From JANNXQ01 sp038238555 (GTDB lineage Bacteria > Verrucomicrobiota > Verrucomicrobiia > Chthoniobacterales > Chthoniobacteraceae): a DNA stretch of 5,088 nucleotides. Of the stretch, positions 1 through 5,088 are shown piece after piece. Location of the stretch: positions 1-5,088 of the forward strand of contig JBBRXP010000280.1 in assembly GCA_038238555.1 (NCBI GenBank), written 5' to 3'. Position 1 is the stretch's first letter. Every line of letters starts with the position of its first letter. The notes beneath the pieces were generated by a model. The model had not been told where the DNA came from. It saw only the letters and a program-made list of their open reading frames with translations, and made no database searches. Both the position numbers and the translations under genes were made by a program.

Positions 1-1
1 C

Positions 2-2212
2 GAGACGCGAGCGGTGAGGGTGCTTCGTAGCTGCGACGCCCCGTCGCAGGAAGTGGCCGCGGCGCCCCCCCCGCCCGCGAAGCACTCGCGGCGAGGCGCC
101 GCGGGCCCATCCAGCGACGAGGGCGTCGCAGCTACGTCGGGTGCCGACCTCGCGTATGTCATGTTCACGTCGGGCTCGACGGGGAGTCCGAAGGGCGTGG
201 CCATCGCGCATCGCGGCATCGCGCGGCTCGTGCTCCACACGGACTACGTGCAGCTCACGCCCGACGATGTGGTCGCGCAGGCATCCACGATCGCGTTCGA
301 CGCGGCGACTTTTGAAATCTGGGGCGCGCTGCTCAACGGCGCGCGGCTCGTGATCACGCCGCGCGAAACGCTGCTCTCGGCGGAGGCTTTGAAAGCGCAC
401 TGCCTCGCGCACGGAGTCACCACGCTCTTCCTCACCACTGCGCTCTTCAATGAGCTGAGCCACGCGCGCAACGGCGTCTTTACCTCGATCAAGCATCTGC
501 TCTTCGGAGGTGAAAAGGCGGACGCGCGCGCGGTCGAGCGCGTGCTCGGCAATGGCCGGCCACAGCGCTTGCTCCACATGTATGGCCCGACCGAAGCCAC
601 CACTTTTGCGACTTGGCACGAAATCAAATCCATGGACGGCGACGGCGTACCGATCGGCAGGCCAATCGCCAACACCACGCTCCATCTTCTCGATGGCGAA
701 ATTTATCTTGGCGGTCCCGGCCTCGCGCGCGGCTACCTCGGCGCGCCGGCACTTACAGCGGAGCGCTTTGTCGAGACGCCGCACGGCCGGCTCTACCGGA
801 CCGGGGATCTAGCGCGGATGCGGCCTGACAGGGCGCTCGAGTTTCTGGGCCGCGCCGATCGGCAGATCAAATTGCGCGGCTTTCGCATCGAGCCCGGCGA
901 GATCGAAGCGGCGATCGAGTCCCATCGCGAAGTGCGGCGCGCCGTGGTGGTCGCGCGCGATTCAGAGTTGATCGGCTACCTGGAGATCGAGGCTGGAGGC
1001 GGCTTGGACGACGACGAGCTCCGCGCGTCGCTGCGGCGAAAGCTGCCGGCATACATGATCCCGTCCGTCTTCACGCGGCTCGCCGCCATGCCGCTCACGC
1101 CCAGCGGCAAGCTCAATGTCGCCGCGCTTCCGTCTCCCGCGCCCACGGCCTCGGCGGTGAAGCCGCGCAACGCGATCGAAGCGTCGGTGGCCGCGATCTG
1201 GGAGGACTTGCTCGGACGCAACAGCTTCTCGGTGCGCGACGATTTCTTCGCTCTCGGCGGCCACTCGTTTCGCGCCATCCAGTTGCTCTCGCGAGTGCGC
1301 GAAAAGTTCGCCGTGGACATGCCGGTGCGCGTGCTTTTTGAATCCCCGACCATCGAAGCCGTCGCCACCTTCATCTCCGCGCATCTGCCGCCCCCGAATC
1401 TGCCGAGCCTCGTGCCGATCCAGCGCGGCGATGACGAGCGGCGTCCATTTTTCCTCGTGTCGGGCGGCTGGGGCGGGGAGCTCGAATTCCTGGTCTATAA
1501 AAATCTCGCGCGCCATCTCGATCCCTCGCAGCCGCTCTACGGCTTAAAGGCGCGCGGCGCCGACGGCATCGCCGAGCCGCACGAAGACGTGTTCGAGATG
1601 GCACACGATTATCTCGACGAGATTCGCACGCGGCAGCCGCATGGGCCTTACCTGCTCGGCGGAGAATGTGTCGGTGGCGTCGTGGCTTTTGAAATGGCGA
1701 GGATGCTCGAAGCGCAGGGCGAGACGGTGAACTTGCTCGTGCTGCTCGACACCGAGCCGCCGTCGCGCTCCGCGCTCCGGCGTTTCCTCGCCGAACAGCG
1801 CGCCGAGGAGCGCGCCGCGTTTTGGGAAACACGCGTGCGCCAGCCGATCGGCGGACACTTGAAAAAACTCTCGTGCCTCACGCTCGGGGGAAAGGCGAAG
1901 TACTTGTGGACGCGCCTCACCCGGCGGCGCGCGAGTTGTCCTGCGATCGAGCAGCGCAAGCTCCTCGCCGACTACCCGGCGAAACTCATGAGCCACACGC
2001 TGGGCGTTTACGGCGGAAAGATCGCGCTGCTCATCGACGAACGCTCGCACGCCGCCGCCGGCACGCTCGGCTGGGAGCGCGTGGCGACCGGCGGTCTCGA
2101 AGTGCACGTGCTCCCCGGCGATCACATTTCCTACATCCGGGAAAATGCAACGCACGCCGCGGCGAAGCTCGGCGAGTTGATCGAGCGCGTGAACGAGCCT
2201 GCCGCATGTTGA
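2..2212 (+). CDS. Non-ribosomal peptide synthetase, C-terminal part: adenylation - carrier (PCP) - thioesterase (5' partial)
   Basis: Terminal NRPS module: it activates an amino acid as aminoacyl-AMP, loads it on a phosphopantetheine arm and releases the product. Residues are numbered from the GTG at 14. The adenylation domain shows A3 FTSGSTGSPKG (51-61), A4 FDAATFEIW (95-103), A5 YGPTEATT (190-197), A6 (GEIYLGGPGLARGY, 228-241), A7 YRTGD (261-265), A8 GRADRQIKLRGFRIEPGE (279-296), A9 LPAYMIP (344-350) and A10 SGKLN with Lys366. The carrier has DDFFALGGHS with Ser418. The thioesterase (about 468-728) has GECVG with Cys552, Asp579 and His704 as the likely triad. Pocket residues by alignment to GrsA are D96 A97 F100 F139 L163 G165 M189 T197 F198, most like Val/Ile-type pockets (inference). 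Motifs A1 and A2 are absent and the frame is open to the window edge, so the gene very probably starts upstream; GTG14 is unlikely to be the true start. The A5-A6 loop is about 12 residues shorter than usual. A palindrome lies within codons 9-45 of the visible part. The 3' end overlaps the PPTase start. Confidence 0.95.
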   Translation, partial: ETRAVRVLRSCDAPSQEVAAAPPPPAKHSRRGAAGPSSDEGVAATSGADLAYVMFTSGSTGSPKGVAIAHRGIARLVLHTDYVQLTPDDVVAQASTIAFDAATFEIWGALLNGARLVITPRETLLSAEALKAHCLAHGVTTLFLTTALFNELSHARNGVFTSIKHLLFGGEKADARAVERVLGNGRPQRLLHMYGPTEATTFATWHEIKSMDGDGVPIGRPIANTTLHLLDGEIYLGGPGLARGYLGAPALTAERFVETPHGRLYRTGDLARMRPDRALEFLGRADRQIKLRGFRIEPGEIEAAIESHREVRRAVVVARDSELIGYLEIEAGGGLDDDELRASLRRKLPAYMIPSVFTRLAAMPLTPSGKLNVAALPSPAPTASAVKPRNAIEASVAAIWEDLLGRNSFSVRDDFFALGGHSFRAIQLLSRVREKFAVDMPVRVLFESPTIEAVATFISAHLPPPNLPSLVPIQRGDDERRPFFLVSGGWGGELEFLVYKNLARHLDPSQPLYGLKARGADGIAEPHEDVFEMAHDYLDEIRTRQPHGPYLLGGECVGGVVAFEMARMLEAQGETVNLLVLLDTEPPSRSALRRFLAEQRAEERAAFWETRVRQPIGGHLKKLSCLTLGGKAKYLWTRLTRRRASCPAIEQRKLLADYPAKLMSHTLGVYGGKIALLIDERSHAAAGTLGWERVATGGLEVHVLPGDHISYIRENATHAAAKLGELIERVNEPAAC
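26..136. repeat. 111-bp imperfect palindrome, in frame inside the NRPS gene
   Basis: The outer arms 26-41 (CGTAGCTGCGACGCCC) and 121-136 are perfect 16-base reverse complements. The pairing continues inward: 42-50 with 111-119 (one A-A mismatch, one bulged A at 120), 57-66 with 95-104 (10 perfect pairs), and 75-80 with 86-91 around the loop AGCAC. About 45 base pairs form in all, so nearly the whole segment folds into one long hairpin. It is 111 bases long (37 codons), has no stop in the NRPS frame, and encodes an Ala/Pro/Ser-rich stretch just before adenylation motif A3, where family linkers vary. This resembles palindromic repeat elements (REP-like or Rickettsia RPE-like) that insert in frame in proteins. 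The element's family is not recognised, and only one copy is seen in the window. Confidence 0.85.
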
Positions 2213-2877
2213 CCGCCGTCGAGCACTGGGCCGTGACCGATGAAGCGCCGCCGATGCGCCCCGGCGCCGTGCATCTGTGGCGCGCGCGACTCGAGGCCAC
2301 GCGCGCGCTGCGCGATCTGCTCTCGCCGGCCGAGTGGGTGCGCGCCGAGCGGTTTCATTTCGATCGCGACAGCGAGCGCTTCGTGGCCACGCGTGGATTG
2401 GTGCGCACGATCCTCGGCAGCTACACGCAACTGCCAGCGAGCTCGCTCGCCTTCCGCATCGGCCGCCACGGCAAGCCCGAGCTCGACGGCCCCGCTTCCA
2501 CGCTGCGCTTTAATCTCAGCCACAGCGACGACCTGCTGCTGCTCGCCGTCACGCACGTCCGCGAGATCGGCGTCGATCTCGAATTCATGCGCCACGACCT
2601 CCCGTTCGAGACGCTGGCCGATCACTACTTCGATCCCGAGGAAGCGTGGGAATTGCGCCAGCTTCCGAAGTCGCAGCGCGCGTGGAAATTTTACGACGTG
2701 TGGACTTGCACCGAGGCGCGGCTGAAGGCGGGCGGCGTCGGCCTCGCGGAAGGCGCGCGCGTCGCCGAGCCCGACCGCTGGGCGATGCTGAAGCTCACGC
2801 CCTCCGCCGGCTACACCGCGGCGATGGCCGTGGACGGCGCGGACTTTCAACTCGAGTGCTGCTCATGGCCGCAGTGA
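2206..2877 (+). CDS. Sfp-type 4'-phosphopantetheinyl transferase
   Basis: A 223-residue protein, the usual size for Sfp/Gsp-type enzymes, which transfer phosphopantetheine from CoA to a serine of carrier proteins in the cytoplasm. The likely target is Ser418 of the neighbouring NRPS. Visible motifs are GKPEL (89-93), FNLSHS (102-107, with the CoA-binding His106), GVDLE (122-126, with metal ligands Asp124 and Glu126), and WTCTEARLKAGGVGL (166-180, with Glu170 and Lys174). In the last motif the family pattern is W-x-x-K-E-A-x-x-K; here Thr169 replaces the first lysine. ATG2206 is chosen because it gives the family N-terminus (VHLWRARL at 22-29). It overlaps the NRPS stop as ATGTTGA, which suggests translational coupling. 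No clear Shine-Dalgarno sequence precedes it. The same frame stays open upstream to about 1822, but that part is a shadow of the thioesterase region. Confidence 0.94.
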   Translation: MLTAVEHWAVTDEAPPMRPGAVHLWRARLEATRALRDLLSPAEWVRAERFHFDRDSERFVATRGLVRTILGSYTQLPASSLAFRIGRHGKPELDGPASTLRFNLSHSDDLLLLAVTHVREIGVDLEFMRHDLPFETLADHYFDPEEAWELRQLPKSQRAWKFYDVWTCTEARLKAGGVGLAEGARVAEPDRWAMLKLTPSAGYTAAMAVDGADFQLECCSWPQ

Positions 2878-3722
2878 CCGACGCGCACGAGACCGTGATC
2901 GAGCGCTCGAGCGGCTGGCTGCACCTCGACTGGCGCGAGCTGTGGGAATATCGCGATCTCCTCGTGCTGCTGGTGCAGCGCGATTTCATCTCGCGCTACA
3001 AGCAGACGCTGCTCGGCCCGCTGTGGTTCCTGCTCCAGCCGGTGCTCACGGCCGCCGTCTTCGCCGTCGTGTTCCGCGGCATCGCCGGCATCTCGACCGA
3101 CGACGTGCCGCCGCTGCTCTTCTATTTGTGCGGGCTGCTCGGCTGGAATTACTTCGCGCAAAACGTGACCACCGGCGGCGCGACCTTCATCAATAACTCC
3201 GCGCTCTTCGGCAAAGTGTACTTCCCGCGGCTGCTCGTGCCGGTGTCCATCGTCGCCGCAAATCTCGTCGCGCTCGCGCTGCAAGCCGTGCCGTTTGTCG
3301 CTTTCTTTTTTTTCTACAAGCTCACGGGGCGCGCGGAAAATGTGCAGCCCGATTGGCGCGCGCTGCTCGTGCCGCTGCCGATCGCGCACATCGCGCTGCT
3401 GAGTCTCGGCGTGAGCCTGTGGATGAGCGCCTCGACGGCGAAGTATCGCGACCTCGTGCATCTCAACCAATACCTGGTGCAGATCTGGATGTTCGCCACG
3501 CCCGTCTTTTGGTCGTTGGGAAAAGTGCCGCCGCAGTGGCAGTGGCTCGTGTGGGCAAATCCGATGGCCGTGCCCGTGGCCGCGCTGCGCGCGTGCCTGC
3601 TCGGGCGCGGCACACTCGGCCCGCAGGAGATCGCCATCTCCGTGGCCATCACGCTGCTCGTGCTCGGCACGGGCATCGCGGTGTTTCAGAAAGTGGAACG
3701 TACTGTCGTGGATTCCGTGTGA
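2865..3722 (+). CDS. ABC-2 type permease of a polysaccharide exporter (Wzm/TagG-like)
   Basis: A 285-residue inner-membrane protein, the family's normal length. Wzm/TagG permeases pair with a Wzt/TagH ATPase to move undecaprenyl-linked O-antigen, teichoic acid or similar glycans out of the cytoplasm. The N-terminal amphipathic region and the signature LLVLLVQRDFISRYKQTLLG (32-51) followed by PLWFLLQPV (52-60) are typical, as is YRDLVHLNQYLVQIWMFATPVFWS (194-217). Hydrophobic segments lie at about 53-72, 83-100, 123-150, 167-188, 202-217 and 255-275, fitting six membrane spans. The C-terminus ends in the usual short FQKVERTVVDSV tail. ATG2865 is preferred and overlaps the PPTase stop by 13 bases (ATGGCCGCAGTGA); a GTG at 2856 is a possible start three codons earlier. 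No strong ribosome-binding site is seen, consistent with translational coupling. The substrate cannot be read from this subunit. Confidence 0.95.
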   Translation: MAAVTDAHETVIERSSGWLHLDWRELWEYRDLLVLLVQRDFISRYKQTLLGPLWFLLQPVLTAAVFAVVFRGIAGISTDDVPPLLFYLCGLLGWNYFAQNVTTGGATFINNSALFGKVYFPRLLVPVSIVAANLVALALQAVPFVAFFFFYKLTGRAENVQPDWRALLVPLPIAHIALLSLGVSLWMSASTAKYRDLVHLNQYLVQIWMFATPVFWSLGKVPPQWQWLVWANPMAVPVAALRACLLGRGTLGPQEIAISVAITLLVLGTGIAVFQKVERTVVDSV

Positions 3723-3772
3723 ATTCCATGAGTCGCATGAATGCTCAGATGAAACCGGCGCGACAACATCCT

Positions 3773-3778
3773 GGAGGG
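3773..3778 (+). promoter_or_regulatory. Putative Shine-Dalgarno (GGAGGG) for the ABC ATPase gene
   Basis: GGAGGG lies in the 73-base gap before ATG3796 and is the only strong Shine-Dalgarno-like sequence at a gene start in this window. The spacing to the ATG is 17 bases, longer than the usual 5-10. No alternative ATG, GTG or TTG lies in the same frame between them, so 3796 stays the best start. GGAG (3773-3776) can pair with CTCC (3784-3787) to give a weak 4-bp hairpin that would mask it. Confidence 0.45.
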
Positions 3779-3795
3779 ACACGCTCCTTTTCCCG

Positions 3796-5088
3796 ATGAA
3801 ACCCGTCGTCGAAGTCGAAAAACTCTCGAAGCTCTACCGGCTCGGCGCGATCGGCGCCACGAGCCTGCGCGAGTCGCTCGACTCGCTCTTTGGCAAACGT
3901 GGCGGCGCGAAGCTTGCCGACAAAAAAGCGAAGGAAAGCCGCATCGCCGACGACCGCATGGGCGCGGAGCCGGGCACGTTTTGGGCGCTGCGCGATGTGT
4001 CGTTTTCGGTGATGCCGGGCGAAGTCATCGGCATCGTCGGACGCAACGGCGCGGGGAAATCCACGCTCTTAAAAATTCTTTCGCGCATCACCGAGCCGAC
4101 GAGCGGCCGGGCGATCTTGCGCGGACGCGTGGTCTCGCTGCTCGAAGTCGGCACCGGCTTTCATCCCGAACTCACGGGCCGCGAAAACATTTTCCTCAAC
4201 GGCGCGATCCTCGGAATGAAGCGCGCGGAGATCGCGAAGAAATTCACCGAGATCGTCGAGTTTGCGGAAGTCGGAGCATTCATCGACACGCCGGTGAAGC
4301 GCTACTCGAGCGGCATGTTCGTGCGCCTCGCCTTCGCCGTGGCCGCGCATCTCGACCCCGAGATTTTGCTTATCGACGAAGTGCTCGCCGTGGGCGACGC
4401 CGGCTTTCAAAAAAAATGTCTCGGCAAAATGGGCGAGGTCGCCTCGCGGCACGGGCGCACGGTTTTTTTTGTGAGCCACAACATGGGCGCGGTGCGTTCG
4501 CTCTGCGAGCAGGCCATCCTCATCGACGGCGGGCGGCTCGTGCTCAGCGGCAAGCCGGGCGACGTGATCAGCCACTATCTTTCCGCGTCGATGCCGAAGG
4601 GCCGCGACCTCGAAGGCGAAGTCTGGTGGAAGAACGACGCGCCGAGGAACGAAGACGTGGCGTTGCGCGGCATCCGGCTGCTCGATCCCGCGGGCGCGCC
4701 GCAATCGACCTTCGAGGCCGACAAGCCGATCGCCATCGAGATTCATTACGACGTGTTGCAGCGGCTGCGCGGCGCGCGCTTCAGCGTCACGCTCGTCACG
4801 CAGGAAGGCGAGCTGGCCTTCAGCGCGACCGATCATCTCTTCCAGCGCGAGACGCAATTACCCGGCGCGTATCGCACCACGTGCTTCATCCCCGGCGGCC
4901 TGCTCAATCGGCGCAACTACGTAGTCCACGTGCAGTGCGACATTCCCGGCGAGCGCTACCTCCTGCCCGGCACGGAATATCTCAGCTTCAACGTCGCGGG
5001 CGCCGGCAACCAGGCCTCGACCTTCCCCGAGCCGTGGCCCGGCGTGGTGTGCCCGCGCATCGAGTGGCGGGTGGAAAATGACGAATGA
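3796..5088 (+). CDS. ABC transporter ATP-binding protein with C-terminal Wzt_C-like domain (Wzt/TagH-like)
   Basis: A 430-residue cytoplasmic ATPase that powers the permease encoded just upstream. The nucleotide-binding domain (about 1-265) shows Walker A GRNGAGKST (82-90), signature YSSGM (170-174), Walker B ILLIDE (190-195), D-loop region VLAVGD (196-201) and switch His228 in FVSHNM. Glu117 stands at the Q-loop position (LLEVGTGFHPELTGRENI), which is normal for this subfamily. The long insert between the first strand and WALRDVSF (about 22-62) is also typical of Wzt/TagH proteins. Residues about 275-425 form a beta-rich domain ending LSFNV...FPEPWPGVVCPRIEW, matching the Wzt C-terminal domain that in E. 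coli O9a binds the modified non-reducing end of the O-polysaccharide (family knowledge). This suggests export of a finished, end-capped chain (inference). The protein is complete; its stop ends the window. Two 8-base homopolymers (4409-4416, 4463-4470) lie in the ATPase core. Confidence 0.97.
   Translation: MKPVVEVEKLSKLYRLGAIGATSLRESLDSLFGKRGGAKLADKKAKESRIADDRMGAEPGTFWALRDVSFSVMPGEVIGIVGRNGAGKSTLLKILSRITEPTSGRAILRGRVVSLLEVGTGFHPELTGRENIFLNGAILGMKRAEIAKKFTEIVEFAEVGAFIDTPVKRYSSGMFVRLAFAVAAHLDPEILLIDEVLAVGDAGFQKKCLGKMGEVASRHGRTVFFVSHNMGAVRSLCEQAILIDGGRLVLSGKPGDVISHYLSASMPKGRDLEGEVWWKNDAPRNEDVALRGIRLLDPAGAPQSTFEADKPIAIEIHYDVLQRLRGARFSVTLVTQEGELAFSATDHLFQRETQLPGAYRTTCFIPGGLLNRRNYVVHVQCDIPGERYLLPGTEYLSFNVAGAGNQASTFPEPWPGVVCPRIEWRVENDE

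Noticed and set aside
14..16. GTG14 as the true start of the NRPS gene.
   Set aside because: It would leave an adenylation domain without motifs A1-A2 and start just upstream of a repeat element; the frame stays open to base 2, so the gene most likely begins outside the window.
1544..2155. Long minus-strand frames across the thioesterase and PPTase regions (also 2131-2850 and 2847-3782).
   Set aside because: They run antisense to genes with clear motifs, have composition expected from the opposite strand of GC-rich coding DNA, and show no recognisable domain.
1822..2205. N-terminal extension of the PPTase frame into the thioesterase region, suggesting a larger fused protein.
   Set aside because: The extension is Arg/Pro-rich with no domain, while the thioesterase frame over the same bases holds the catalytic His; ATG2206 gives a normal-length PPTase.
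2646..2864. Upstream extension of the permease frame from GTG2646.
   Set aside because: It lies wholly inside the PPTase motif region and encodes a low-complexity Arg/Ala stretch; ATG2865 gives the family-typical N-terminus.
3773..3790. GGAG...CTCC followed by TTTT as an intrinsic terminator before the ATPase gene.
   Set aside because: The stem is only 4 bp and lies between two subunits of one transporter; it overlaps the likely ribosome-binding site.
3981..5081. Long second + strand frame (366 codons) inside the ATPase gene.
   Set aside because: Arg/Ala/His-rich shadow of the ABC ATPase frame in GC-rich DNA; no family motifs.

Overview
This GC-rich window carries four genes, all on the + strand and almost without gaps. 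They look like the downstream part of one operon: the terminal end of a non-ribosomal peptide synthetase (NRPS; adenylation, carrier and thioesterase domains), an Sfp-type phosphopantetheinyl transferase (PPTase), and a two-gene ABC exporter of the Wzm/Wzt (TagG/TagH) type that normally moves lipid-linked polysaccharide across the inner membrane. No rRNA, tRNA, CRISPR array, insertion sequence, promoter or convincing terminator is visible, and the minus strand holds only shadow frames.

Layout: 2-2212, 3' part of the NRPS gene, whose frame is open to the window edge; 2206-2877, PPTase, overlapping the NRPS gene by 7 bases; 2865-3722, ABC-2 permease, overlapping the PPTase gene by 13 bases; 3723-3795, the only intergenic gap, with a GGAGGG ribosome-binding site; 3796-5088, ATP-binding subunit with a C-terminal Wzt_C-like domain, whose stop ends the window. 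The last bases (ATGA at 5085-5088) could start another overlapping gene. The sequence does not show what lies outside.

How the genes may work together: the PPTase would put phosphopantetheine on Ser418 of the NRPS carrier domain. The adenylation domain would load an amino acid, whose pocket residues look aliphatic (Val/Ile-like). The thioesterase would release or transfer the product through a cysteine (Cys552) instead of the usual serine. The ABC exporter could then carry the product or a glycan decorated with it. An NRPS end packed against a polysaccharide-type exporter is not the usual peptide-export arrangement and is the main biological lead here.

The most striking DNA feature is at 26-136: a 111-base, nearly full-length palindrome lying in frame inside the NRPS gene, just before adenylation motif A3. 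It is exactly 37 codons long and looks like a palindromic repeat element inserted into a tolerant linker.

Organism: high GC with frequent AAA, GAA and TTT codons among GCG/CGC-rich ones resembles Verrucomicrobiota (Opitutaceae or Chthoniobacterales-like) or another Gram-negative soil bacterium. This is an impression from composition and exporter type, not a firm assignment.
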